This document shows positions 28,458 to 39,300 of a DNA stretch of 64,000 bases, in pieces. The DNA is from Anthracocystis setariae. Its lineage: Eukaryota; Basidiomycota; Ustilaginomycetes; Ustilaginales; Ustilaginaceae. Location of the stretch: positions 248,001 through 312,000 of the forward strand of contig CAKMXJ010000012.1 in assembly GCA_928724745.1 (NCBI GenBank), read 5' to 3'. The stretch's first letter is position 1; the number at the start of each line of letters is the position of its first letter. The notes under the pieces are model-generated. The model was given only the letters and a program-made list of their open reading frames with translations. It did no database searches and had not been told where the DNA came from. The translations under genes and the position numbers were made by a program.

Positions 28458-29658
28458 ATGGCATCCACGTCATCGGCTGCGCAAAAGGCGCCTCCCGCCG
28501 CCCATGTCGACGACGGCGACGATTTGGACGATCTGGATGGTAAGTATGCCTGGCCACAATGATGGATTCGCTTCAAGCAAGTAACACTGACCCTTGGCTG
28601 TTTGCGTTTGTGATGCTGCAGATGTGCTTGACGAGTTCAACGCACCGTCCACTTCAGTTGCCAAGCCCACTTGGACAACAGCGATGGCTTCGAAGCATTC
28701 AAGCACCCAACCAGCATCCACTGCGGACAAGGATGGTGCTGCTAAGCAAGGCGAAGATGGCACCGATGCCGAACTCGACGATGCGCTGTCCGAAGACTTT
28801 GCCAAGGAGCTGGCGCAGGGGATGCAGGCGTTGATGAAGGAGCTCGGCGGTCAGGCCAACGCTGATGGAGAAGGTCTCATGGGCGGTGCAGGCGCAAGTT
28901 CGAGCTCAGGTGCCGGTGCCGGTGCCAATGGGGCCGAGTTCAACGAGGAAGAGCTGATGAAGCAATTTGAAGCCATGATGGCTGGATTCGGTGGCGCTGG
29001 CGGTGCGTCGTCCGCTGGCGGCCCATCCTCTTCGACTGCGGCTGGATCGTCATCCAGGGACACGTCGAGCACAGCTACCAGCTCGAAACCGGCCAACTTC
29101 AACGACGCGATCGCAGCCACGATGGCTAAGCTCAAAGAGTCGGATGCGACGGCGACGTCTTCGTCGACGGCATCGGACAATCCTTTTGCGGGGCTTACGG
29201 GCGCCGAGGGAGAAGAGATGGCGAAACTGCTGGCAGCGCTTGGCGGATCGGGCGAGCTGTCGGGATTGGATGGTGCCATGGACAATCCGGAGCTGACCAA
29301 GATGCTGGAAGGAATGATGGACGAGCTCATGTCGAAGGACATTCTGTACGAACCTCTGAAGGAGCTGCGGGACAAGTACCCTAGCTACCTGTCTGGACGC
29401 GACTCGCAGGGCATCTCGAGCGAGGATCGACAGAGGTACGAACAGCAGAGCAAATACATCCACGAGATTGTAGCCATCTTTGAAGAGGAAGGCTACAGCG
29501 AAAAGGATAAGGACAAGGCTGGCAAGGTGCAAGAGTTGATGAACCAGATGCAGGATTGTGGCAGTCCGCCCAAAGAGATTGTGGGCGACATGCCAGCCGA
29601 GCTGGAGAACATACCCGGGTTCGGCGGTGCAGGCAACGAGGAGTGCACGATCATGTAA
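28458..29658 (+). CDS. PEX19: PEX19, peroxisomal membrane protein import receptor
   Basis: Two exons: 28458-28539 and 28622-29658, together 372 residues. The spliced N-terminus DDGDDLDDLDDVLDEFNAP is the hallmark Pex19 Pex3-binding region, and it is broken by the intron exactly inside this motif. The C-terminal half carries ELMSKDILYEPLKELRDKYPSYL, the membrane-protein binding helical domain. The protein ends in the CaaX box CTIM (residues 369-372), so it should be farnesylated. Pex19 is a cytosolic chaperone and receptor that delivers peroxisomal membrane proteins to Pex3. The start ATG 28458 sits 20 nt after an A18 run. Confidence 0.97.
28540..28621 (+). other. PEX19 intron (82 bp)
   Basis: Donor GATG|GTAAGT, branch ACACTGACC, acceptor GCTGCAG|ATG; phase 1. 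Removal joins DLDDLD to DVLDEF, the family motif. Confidence 0.95.
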
Positions 29659-30966
29659 GTGGCATCATGCACGACCCAGACCTCACTGGATTGGCAGTGT
29701 ATCCTAGCAACAAGTAATGAGATATCGCCGGCGATTCTTTGGTCGGGCAGAACGTGAAAGGTAATATAACAAAAAATAAAATGGCGAATTTCCCGCAGCC
29801 AGGCTCACGTGATGAAAAAGACGCGCCAGGCGAGACCAACACAGGTTGGCGTGATCCAGCATTGCGACCAAAAAGTAGTAGTACAGTACAGCAGTAGTAG
29901 CGTAGTCTGCACAGCGATACAGTACAGCTTTGGCGATGCAGCACCGAGTCATGGTTGCAGCGGTTGGTTGGACGGTGATCATGATTGCCATGCGGTTTCA
30001 CAAACCAGTAAAAGACGGTCAAACCTACCGAGAGATGCACTAATTCGAGATCGCCCCACCCTTCTGCCAGCTTGTATGATTCTTGACAACGTCTCAAATG
30101 GGCGGGCGTTTGTTTGCTACTGTACAGGACTGACGCCGTCATGACCCATAATGATGATGATGATGAACGAGCAAAGGTTCGGTGGAGGCGGAGCCAATAC
30201 AAATGCTCAAATCCATTCGACCCCTGAGTGACGCGCCCGCAATACAAACCCATCCAGATTGTATTGCGCTTCGAGAACAACACCAATACAAATCGCCAAC
30301 ATCCGACCCCTTTTTTTTTTTTTTTTTTTTTTTCTCTTTGGCGACGCTTCATTGCGCCCATTCTCGTTCGGCCCCTGTCCCCATCACCTATTGCATAGCC
30401 TACTACTGTATGCTTCTGCTATCGGCAAAGGAAAGGCTGAGACATGATGGCTCAAGATCAAGCCAGGCTAGTCATGATGCAGGGTTTTGCCTTTGAATGG
30501 ATCTGAGCACTTTTTTTTTTTTTTTTATTTTGGGGGGGGAGGGTTGGACGAGGCTGTGGAAATTCAAGTCAAATGTGCGCGCAGTGGGCGGCTGCATGAT
30601 GCAACTTTGCTCTTTGCTTTGAATGCGCCCCTCTTTGACTCTTCTCCACCTCTTCCTCGTCCTCTTGCTTGTCCATCCTCATCCTCATCTCCACCATCAC
30701 CTTCACCACCAACAGCAACGCCGTCAAATCATCCCACCGTTCCCGCCGTTCCCGACACTACCTCTCACGCGCGTCTCTCTTTTGGCTCCCCTGTCACGAT
30801 CAACGCCAATACCACGACTCCAATCACGCCGGCTCAACTTCTACGACGCACGATTCCGATCTAGCCTCGATCGTATACCGTATACGCCTTCTCAGCAGCC
30901 TCAGTCGATCACCTATACATCCTTACACCCATCGCGTACTTGATCCCTCCCTTTCCATTCGTCCAG
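29659..30966. other. Intergenic region upstream of IQGAP
   Basis: No gene seen in 1.3 kb. It includes two TACAGTACAG motifs (29881-29892 region and 29917-29928), T runs of 23 (30311-30333) and 16 (30511-30526), and a C/T-rich leader (30.62-30.96 kb) before the IQGAP ATG. Confidence 0.6.
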
Positions 30967-33900
30967 ATGGTGGACCAACAGCCCAAACCCACGCTGCCCG
31001 CTGCCAGCCCCAACGCTCGCAACAGTCCCTTTGCATATCAGTCCAAGTATCTCGACCGATCCTCTTCGCGTAGCAGCACATTCTCGCTCGCTTCTCCGCT
31101 CGATCCCTCCGCTCGTATCCAGTCTTCCATCGGTCTTCACCATTCCGGCTCCGTACGACGCTTCCCCGCTCCTCACCGTCACACCGCCTCGCTCGATCCT
31201 CAACGAACCGCTGAGCTCCGCGCTGCTGCTCACAGCCCTACAAGCTCGCCCCTGGCACTCTCCGGAGGCCAGTTCGGTTCGAGTGGCAGCATCTCGAGCT
31301 CCGGCTCCCACCCTTCCCCGAGTGCCAGTGCAGCTACCTTGAGCAAAGCCAGCCTTCCCGCAGCCTCGCGTGGTATCCATGGTCGTCCCATCTCGATGCC
31401 GCCAGCTCCTCGCGATACTCTCTTCAACTCGGCCACCGTCGGTCGCGCACGTGCCTACTCTCCTACCAAGGACTCGTACGACCCATCCATCTCGCCCACC
31501 AAGCAACGCAGCTACGACTCGCCCCTCTCCTCCCCCAGGAAAGATGATTCCTCTTGGATCCACTCCCCCACCACTCCCAACCACGGAAGTTTCTGGAGCA
31601 ACGGTGCTACTGGCTCCTCGAGCGCCTCCCATACACCTACACAGCTCCATCTCGGCGGCGTGGGCGATCTGAAACGCTCCAGCGTCGGCGCGCTCAAGAT
31701 GATCAAGGACTTTACCAAAAAGACGCACGATTCCAGCCCGCTTGCCGATCAGAATGGTCATACTCGCATGACCGTCGGTCGCTCGCGTAGTCAGCGCACC
31801 CACAGTATGGATGGTGCCGCCGCCGCCGCCGCCGCGCTCGCCAACAGTCTCAACGGACTCAACCTCGAACCCACCATTCAACAAGGTTGGCACAAGCCCG
31901 GTCATCCGGGCCGCATGGAAAGCGAAGACGCCGAAGGCGAGATCGTGCTTCCCGGCATCACCACCGGCGCCGAGGACGTCGCCGGTCTTCAGGGACGTAT
32001 CCGTTTGGCACGTGCAGATGGCCCGGGTACCATGGCGCTCGGTCGTCCTTCCTCCACCTCTTCCAACCTTCCCTTCACCAGCTCCACCAAGTGGATGGAC
32101 ACCCAGCGTCACCTTCTTCAAGCCTACGAGTATCTGTGTCACTGCGGTGAAGCCAAAGAATGGATGGAGCATCAAGTGGGCGAGCAGCTCGGCCATGTCG
32201 TCGAAATGGAAAACGAAATGCGCGATGGCATCTTTCTCGCCAAGCTGGCCAAAACCTTTGAGCCCGAATGCGTACCCCGCATCTTTGTCCATCCCAAATT
32301 GCAGTACAGGCACACGGACAACATCAACTACTTTTTCGCCTTCATCCACAACGTCGGCCTTCCGCACTTTTTCCAGTTCGAATTGACCGATCTATACGAG
32401 AAGAAAAACTTCCCCAAGGTCGTCTACTGCATCCATGCGCTCAGTCACGTCCTCGCACGACAAGGAAGGGCGCTCAAGGTCGGCAACCTCATCGGCAAGC
32501 TCGAGTTCACCGACGATCAGCTTCAGAAAACCCAGAAGGGTCTCGATGCTTCCGGTGTCGCCATGCCCTCGTTCGGTGGCGTTGGAAAGGCGCTCGCCAA
32601 GGAGATGAACATCGAGCCCGAGCCCGAGCCCGAATCCGAGCAGGAGCGCATCGATCGCGAGCTGATCGAGAACATCGACGCCGTCGTGGCCTTGCAGACG
32701 GCCTCGCGCGCTTTCCTCGCCAAGATGCGATTTGCCGAGCGTGTCCGCGTCGAAATCCAGCATCGTCGGGACGAGGAGCAACGGCAGCGCAAGGCCGAAG
32801 AGGACCGTATCGTCGCACGCTGGACTCCGCTGCTTCAAGCCCAGATCCGTGGTGTGCTCGCCCGTCGTCGCTTCCACCGCAAACAGGCCGCCATCTCCAC
32901 CAGCGCACGCTCGTTCGTCGGCCTCCAAGCGGCGGTCCGCGCCAAGCTTGCTCGTCAGGCTCACAGCGAGCAGCTCAAGCGCATCCACAACGTCAACCAT
33001 GCCAAATCGATCGACCACTTCCAAGCCCACGCGCGTGGTGCCCTCTATCGCCGCCGCTTTTTCGAGAGCATCAAGGCGCTCGACAAGCATGAGGCCGGCG
33101 TGGTAGGGTTGCAGGCGCAGATCCGCGGTCATCTGGCTCGTGCCACGTACGAAAACATGATCCTTCGGCTCGCCGATTCGACCGAAGCCGTCATCGAGCT
33201 TCAAGCTGCGTGTCGCGCCGTCCTGGCCAAGCAGAAGCTGCTTCAAACGATCCGCGGCCTGAGGAACGCGAGTGAGGACATCACCAAGATGCAAGCTCAG
33301 ATTCGAGGCATGCTGGCGCGCAAGGATCACGTCCGCATGCGGTCGGCGCTGCAGAAGGTCGAAGTCAAGGCGGCCGTCGGTGGGCTCCAATCTTTTGCCC
33401 GCGCTGCTCTTGCTCGTCGCAAGCACCAAGAGCAAAAGAAGCAGCTCGACTTTGTCACGCCGGACGTCGTCGGCATTCAAGCCGCCATCCGCGGCATGCT
33501 GGTGCGGCTCGAGTATACGTGGTGGAAGGACCATCTCATCCAGAGCGAGCCGGTGGCCATCCACCTGCAATCGCTCGTCCGCGGTCTGTTGAGCCGTCGC
33601 AAGTTCTTTGCTCGCCTCCGTCACTACCACGAGCATATGGACAAGGTCGTCAAGATCCAGAGTCTCTTCCGTGGCAAGCAGCAGGGGGAACAGTACCGTA
33701 GTCTCACCATGGGTACCAATGTGCCGGTCGCCACGATCAAGAACTTTGGCCATCTTCTCAACGACTCGGATGCCGACTTTGAGGACGAGATCGAGGTCGA
33801 GCGGCTGCGAAAGCTGGTGGTTCGCGCCATCCGAGAGTCGCAGACGCTCGAGAACGACGTGCAGGAGTTGGATACCAAGATCGCGCTGCTGGTCAAGAAC

Positions 33901-36177
33901 AAGATCGGCATCGAGGAGTTGATCAAGGCCAAAAACGAGCGTGGATTGCTGGGCCAGAGGGAGGCGGCCGCGGCGATTCAGAAGCGCAATTCGGTGCTGG
34001 TGGCCGCCAACGATCCCTTTGCCGATCACGCGTTGGATCGTGCCTCGCGCAGGAAGCTGGAGCTGTACCAGGAGTTGTTCTACGCTCTGCAGACGCGACC
34101 CGAGTACCTTGCCAGGCTGTTCGCCTGGGTGGGCAAGATCGACATGTCCGACAAGGACAAGCGACAGGTGGAGAAGATCGTGCTGACGCTGTTCGGCTAT
34201 GCTCAGAAGCAGAGGGAGGAGTATCTGCTGCTCAAGCTCTTCCAGCGCTGTATCGAGGAGGAGCTCTCGTTTGTCTCGAACGTCCAAGACTTTATCCGCG
34301 GCAATGCGCAGTTCATCAAGCTGGTGGCGCAGTACAACCGCGGCGCACGCGAGCGAAAGTACCTCAAGGATCTGCTCTCGCCCTTGGTGCAGGACATCAT
34401 GGCCCAGAAGGACCTCGATCTCGAGACGGATCCGTGTGCCATCTACCGGGCCACGATCAACCAGGAGGAGATGGAGACGGGCCAGCCGTCGCAACGCCCG
34501 CTCGAGGTCGAGTTCAACGAAGCGCTGGCGGATCCCAGCGCCAGGATGGTCTTCATCCGCCACCTGCAGCATCTTCGTGCCACTACGGAATCGTTCCTGT
34601 CGACGATCCTCGCTTCGACGCGCAGAGTGCCGTACGGTGTGCGCTACATTGCCCGTGAGGTGTTCCGGGCGCTCCAAGTCAAGTTTCCCAACGAACCCGA
34701 GGACGCGCTCATGAAGGTGGTGGGCCATTTGGTCTACTACCGCTACCTCAACCCGGCCATCGTCGCCCCCGAAGGCTTCGACGTCGTCGAGTGCCTGGTG
34801 GGGCCCGTCCAGCGCAAGAACCTGGCCGAGATCTCCAAGATGCTGACCCAGATCGCCGTCGGCCGTCTGTTCTCGGACGATGATCCGTACCTGCAGCCGC
34901 TCAACGAGTACGTGTCGCATGCTTCGGACCGCTTCACCAAGTGGCTGTACACCATCATCGACTGTCCCGACGCGGAACTGCAGTTTTCGGCCGACGAGTA
35001 CCTCGACCACACCGTGCAGCAGAAACCGGTCATCTACATTTCGCCCAACGAGATCTACTCGATGCATCTGCTGCTCAGCCAGCAGGTTGACCATCTCGCT
35101 CCGCATGCCGACGATCCGCTTCGCACGATTCTCGGCGAACTCGGCGCGCCGCCGGTGTCCAACACGCAGGAGCTCAACTCGGCGAGAGACAGCGAGATCA
35201 CGTTTGAGCTCGTATCGCGCATGGCGACGCTGCACGATCCCGAGGCGGAGACCAAGGCGCTGTTTGTCGAGACCAAGCGGCTCGTGTTGGCGCTGTTGAA
35301 GGTGCAGAGCGGTAAGACGCTCAAGGATGTGTTCCTGGCCGAGGTGACGGATAGGGAGGAGTTGCAGTGGGAGGAGATCGTCTCGCTCGAGATGGCGGCC
35401 GACCGCCAGCGACAGCGTGGTCAGCGTCCTCCTGGTGTGCCGCTGTATGCGCCGACGACGCCGACGACCGAGGCGAGGCTGGAGGATGTGCGGAGGTTGA
35501 CGTTTTCGGAGCTGAAAGCGCGGACGTTGGAGAACATGCTGCAACTTGAGAAGCTCGGCCGGGTGAGTCGCGCCAACAATTACCAGGACATGCTCAACGC
35601 CATCGCCATCGATATTCGCAACAAGCACCGCAAGCGGCTGCAGCGACAGCACGAGAAGGGTGTCATGCACTCGACGCTCAAGTCGCTGTCGGAGAAGAAG
35701 GCGTATTTGGAAGAGCAGATTGGGTCGTACCATAGCTATATCGATGCGTCGATGCAGACGATGCAGCGTGGGGGTAAGGGCGGTAAGAAGCGGTGGGTGG
35801 TACCGTTTACGCAACAATGGTCGCATCTGAGGAGTCTGAAAGCGAATGGCGGAAAAGTGCCCAAGTTCGGTTCGTATAAGTATGCGTCTTCCAAGTTGAT
35901 CGACAAGGGCGTGTTGGTGGATTTGGGGGGCATCAAGAATCCGGTGACGAACGACGGTGTGGCAGCCGAGGTGAACTTGATCATCTCGTCGGATCAACCA
36001 GGTGTTTTTACCATTCAGGTTCACAACGGCCCATCGGCAGGGTTAGAAGCAGATCTTAGAATCGAAGACCTCCTCGACAGTCAATTCAATAATCAGCAGA
36101 CCATCACCGTCTTGGAACACACGCAACTCAACGTTAACATGCTCGTCCATCTCATCAACAAAAAGTTCTACGCTTAA
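30967..36177 (+). CDS. IQG1: IQGAP-family scaffold (CH, IQ array, RasGAP-related, RasGAP_C)
   Basis: 1736 residues from ATG 30967 (an upstream in-frame TTG is not used). Residues 1-370 are Ser-rich and probably disordered. A calponin-homology domain spans about 375-510 (WMDTQRHLLQAYEYL, then NINYFFAF). Roughly 570-905 is an array of about eleven IQ-like repeats (for example LLQAQIRGVLARRRF), expected to bind calmodulin or light chains. The RasGAP-related domain (about 1030-1390) has YYRYLNPAIVAPEGFDVV, typical of IQGAPs, which bind rather than activate GTPases. RasGAP_C follows (about 1520-1730). It has no WW domain, like other fungal members. Expected role: actin-ring assembly in cytokinesis and polarity. 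It is intronless. Confidence 0.97.
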   Translation: MVDQQPKPTLPAASPNARNSPFAYQSKYLDRSSSRSSTFSLASPLDPSARIQSSIGLHHSGSVRRFPAPHRHTASLDPQRTAELRAAAHSPTSSPLALSGGQFGSSGSISSSGSHPSPSASAATLSKASLPAASRGIHGRPISMPPAPRDTLFNSATVGRARAYSPTKDSYDPSISPTKQRSYDSPLSSPRKDDSSWIHSPTTPNHGSFWSNGATGSSSASHTPTQLHLGGVGDLKRSSVGALKMIKDFTKKTHDSSPLADQNGHTRMTVGRSRSQRTHSMDGAAAAAAALANSLNGLNLEPTIQQGWHKPGHPGRMESEDAEGEIVLPGITTGAEDVAGLQGRIRLARADGPGTMALGRPSSTSSNLPFTSSTKWMDTQRHLLQAYEYLCHCGEAKEWMEHQVGEQLGHVVEMENEMRDGIFLAKLAKTFEPECVPRIFVHPKLQYRHTDNINYFFAFIHNVGLPHFFQFELTDLYEKKNFPKVVYCIHALSHVLARQGRALKVGNLIGKLEFTDDQLQKTQKGLDASGVAMPSFGGVGKALAKEMNIEPEPEPESEQERIDRELIENIDAVVALQTASRAFLAKMRFAERVRVEIQHRRDEEQRQRKAEEDRIVARWTPLLQAQIRGVLARRRFHRKQAAISTSARSFVGLQAAVRAKLARQAHSEQLKRIHNVNHAKSIDHFQAHARGALYRRRFFESIKALDKHEAGVVGLQAQIRGHLARATYENMILRLADSTEAVIELQAACRAVLAKQKLLQTIRGLRNASEDITKMQAQIRGMLARKDHVRMRSALQKVEVKAAVGGLQSFARAALARRKHQEQKKQLDFVTPDVVGIQAAIRGMLVRLEYTWWKDHLIQSEPVAIHLQSLVRGLLSRRKFFARLRHYHEHMDKVVKIQSLFRGKQQGEQYRSLTMGTNVPVATIKNFGHLLNDSDADFEDEIEVERLRKLVVRAIRESQTLENDVQELDTKIALLVKNKIGIEELIKAKNERGLLGQREAAAAIQKRNSVLVAANDPFADHALDRASRRKLELYQELFYALQTRPEYLARLFAWVGKIDMSDKDKRQVEKIVLTLFGYAQKQREEYLLLKLFQRCIEEELSFVSNVQDFIRGNAQFIKLVAQYNRGARERKYLKDLLSPLVQDIMAQKDLDLETDPCAIYRATINQEEMETGQPSQRPLEVEFNEALADPSARMVFIRHLQHLRATTESFLSTILASTRRVPYGVRYIAREVFRALQVKFPNEPEDALMKVVGHLVYYRYLNPAIVAPEGFDVVECLVGPVQRKNLAEISKMLTQIAVGRLFSDDDPYLQPLNEYVSHASDRFTKWLYTIIDCPDAELQFSADEYLDHTVQQKPVIYISPNEIYSMHLLLSQQVDHLAPHADDPLRTILGELGAPPVSNTQELNSARDSEITFELVSRMATLHDPEAETKALFVETKRLVLALLKVQSGKTLKDVFLAEVTDREELQWEEIVSLEMAADRQRQRGQRPPGVPLYAPTTPTTEARLEDVRRLTFSELKARTLENMLQLEKLGRVSRANNYQDMLNAIAIDIRNKHRKRLQRQHEKGVMHSTLKSLSEKKAYLEEQIGSYHSYIDASMQTMQRGGKGGKKRWVVPFTQQWSHLRSLKANGGKVPKFGSYKYASSKLIDKGVLVDLGGIKNPVTNDGVAAEVNLIISSDQPGVFTIQVHNGPSAGLEADLRIEDLLDSQFNNQQTITVLEHTQLNVNMLVHLINKKFYA

Positions 36178-36207
36178 GCCCCACCGCACCGGGGCTCTTG
36201 GCGCCTT

Positions 36208-36229
36208 AAAAAAAAAAAAAAAAAAAAAA
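36208..36229 (+). repeat. A22 homopolymer downstream of IQGAP
   Basis: Twenty-two A about 30 bp after the IQGAP stop, followed at 36264 by a G9-T13 junction. This lies between convergent genes. Confidence 0.9.
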
Positions 36230-36390
36230 CCAACTTTTGTATTTTTACGTTATCGTCGTCGTGGGGGGGGGTTTTTTTTTTTTTTCTTTTTTCTTTCTGA
36301 AATTCTCATTTCTGCCGGCCGCGCGTTTTGTCTATCCGCTGCTTGCTGCTTTCCAAGATGTGCGTTGGGTTTGGGGATGGAATGAAAAGT

Positions 36391-39300
36391 TCAACGTTTT
36401 CGCTTGGCTGTTGGGCCTCTCCTATTATTGTTGGTTTGATGCTGTTTTCTGGTGGGGGAGGCGGAGGGGGGGTTGTCTACGAGTGTGTCGCGAAAGGTTA
36501 GATCGATGGCTTTGATGAGGGTTGGTTTGGGAATTTCGATGCACAACGTGTCGACGTGGTGATTTAACGTTTCCAGGTCGATGTTAGGTTGGGTGAGGCA
36601 GAATTCAACCATACCAAGCAGGACTAATCCAGGATAGGTTGCCGACGATGTGAGCCAAGCCCTCTCCAATGTGGACGCTAACAATGGCGTACCCGGCGTC
36701 ACCCTTTCCCCCCTCACCAATCGACAAATCACCTCGACCAACCCAAGAGTAGTGCGTCGCAGCGCATCCGCCTCCCCCTCCCCTTCGCGTTTGGTATTAC
36801 CCAGTAAATCAGCGACAAACGTCCGCCTCTCCCTCTCCACCCCCACGCTGCTCTCTTTGACCCACTCGCCCAACACCGTCGCCATCGACCGAGCCGGATC
36901 CGGATCACACACCTCCACCTTACCACTCCACACATGCTCCCCCGCATCAAACTCGCGCAGCAACTCAGCCAACGCATTGTTGCGCACCCACTTCGGCTCC
37001 GGCAACCGTGAACTCGTATCCAACTGCACCCGCATCACCACTTCGCCATCCACCTTATGCAACGGCGCAACCTCCTCCCTCTCCCCCCCGCTCCCACCCT
37101 TCTGCTGTGGTTCCCAAAGCGCATGCACCTGCGAACGCGTCAACGCCGCAAAACTCTCCTGCCCCTTCCCCTTATCCCTCTGCTCAAGCAGCACACCGGG
37201 ATAGATAAAGTACTCGTCACCCTTCCTCCTCCCCCCCACCGCCGACGAACAAGGCGACAGCCGGATCTCAATCCATCCCTCCGACCGATGGATGCGCACC
37301 GACGAAACCGCATGCGCATCGATCGCGAGTCGCTTCCGATTCGATGCGTACGACAGAAAGATACGGTTCAACGAAAGTTGCGGCGGTCCTTTCGCTACGC
37401 CCTTGCTCTCCACCTTGCTAGCAGCCGTCGTCGTCGCATCTTGGCCCTCGTCCGGCTTCGAAATCGACTCCTGCAACGGTTCGGCATCAGCAGCGCAAGC
37501 TTCCTCCACCTTGACCTCTGGGTCCGCATCCATCACATCCGCCTCTTGCGGGTCTACTTTGCCATCCTCCTCCTCGTGCTCATCTTTGACCTGGACATGG
37601 CTCTCGTTGCTCGGTTCCGTCGTCGTAGCCGCTTGCTCAACGTTCTCGGCTCTGGGTCCAGTGGGAGCGCCCTCGGGGCCGACGTTCGGCATGGCCGCAA
37701 AACAGAACCGCAGCTTGGTCGATTCGCCCGGATGCACCGAATGCTTGACTTTGCCTGCATCCGCTTTGGCGCCTTGGGGAGCTTCGGATGCCGAAGGATG
37801 CTGCTGCGTCGAAGAAGCAGTCGTGTCGTTGTCGGCTTGTGAAGCCACAACATCTTCGCCAGTTTCAGCGTTTGCATCCGCTTCAGCTTCGACATCAGCT
37901 TCGGCATCGGCGTCGACATCGACGTCGCCGTCAGTGTCAATATCGCCATCAGCATCGGCGTCGAGATCTTCATCTTCTTGGTCGGCATGTTCGGCTTCAA
38001 TTTGGGCCTCGTCAACATCCTCGTCGTGTTCAGCATCGCCTTCTCGCTCGACCCTCTGCATCTCATCAGCTGCGTCTTCTGCACCCATGGTCTTCTGCTC
38101 TTTATCTCCGGTCTCAAGCGCACCCGATGCGTCGACACCTGCAGCCGACTCCGCAACGGGCTCAGCTGCACCTTCCTCCTCCTTCAAGCCCAGTCCACCG
38201 ACCTCGGTAGCCTCCTCTTTGACCTGGTCGACGCCCTCCTTCTGTTCATCTTCGTTCTTGACCATCGCTGGGGACACCGACCAGGACCAACCGAGCTCCT
38301 TGATCTCGAGACCGATGATACGGAAGTCAGTGTGCGCGCGCTTCAAGCCGACACTCTTACTTGCGCCTGGCTCTTCGACATCAGCGGGAGCCGTAGCTGC
38401 ACCGCCCTGTTTGGCACCCTCTTTCGGTGCCTTGTTCCTCGCTCCGCTGGGACCACGTGGAGCGCTGAGCGGGATCATGTTTTGAGAGCTAAACCCGGGC
38501 TTGTTCATAGAGGCGCTTGGATTTTTGTCGGTGCGTTTACCGTTTTTGTCGCTTTGAACCGAGCTGGCCGCGGAGCCGCGTCGTCCGGCTTGAGCGCCGC
38601 TCTGCACCGAGCCTGCTTCCCTGCCCTGGGATCCCCAAGCGCGGGCGGATCCATTCTGAGGACGCGCAGCGTTGGCAGCGACATTCGGATTGGCAGGCAA
38701 GCCTGCACGCTGAGCAGCCGACTTCTGGGGCATGCTGCCACGGTTGTTGGGGCCGTTCCGATTCGTACCTTGACCCGCCATGGTGCCAGAGGCACCTCTG
38801 CCTCCCTTGCCGCCCTGTTGGCGATGGGAGGAAGGGCCCCTAGCCTGAGCGTTGGCATGAACACCGCTACCTGAAGAGACACGTCCGAGAGGGCCTTGTT
38901 GTTGGTTCACTGGGGGTGCTGGAGCAGCATGCGGACCCTGCCAAGTGTACGGCGGCTGCGTTGGCACATTGGAAGGATTTGGGCCAGGATACGGACCTAA
39001 ACCCCCTCCAACCATATTGGCACCCGGAACACCTGGAGGCACAAAGGATGACACGGGAGCGGAAGTGGGGCCGGAAGAAGCTTGGTAGCGCGCCTTCTTG
39101 TTTGGAGGACCAGAAGCGCCACCACCATTGACATAGGCCCCAGGCCAGTTCTGGGCGTTGTTCTGGGCACCATGCTGCTGAGGAGCAGGTGGAGTGTAGC
39201 CGTGGCTGTGGCTGTGGCTGTTCGGAGCGAACGGTGATTGGCTCTGGGAAGGAGACGGAGTCTGCATAGATGAAACTGGGCCCTGGTATGGATACTGCAT

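Noticed and set aside
30913..32367. A 484-codon antisense frame over the IQGAP N-terminus
   Set aside because: Gly/Arg-rich shadow of a Ser/Pro-rich coding region; no motif.
32392..36024. A 1210-codon open frame antisense to IQGAP
   Set aside because: It mirrors the strong codon bias of IQGAP on the opposite strand and is Leu/Arg/His-rich without any domain; the sense protein is fully explained.
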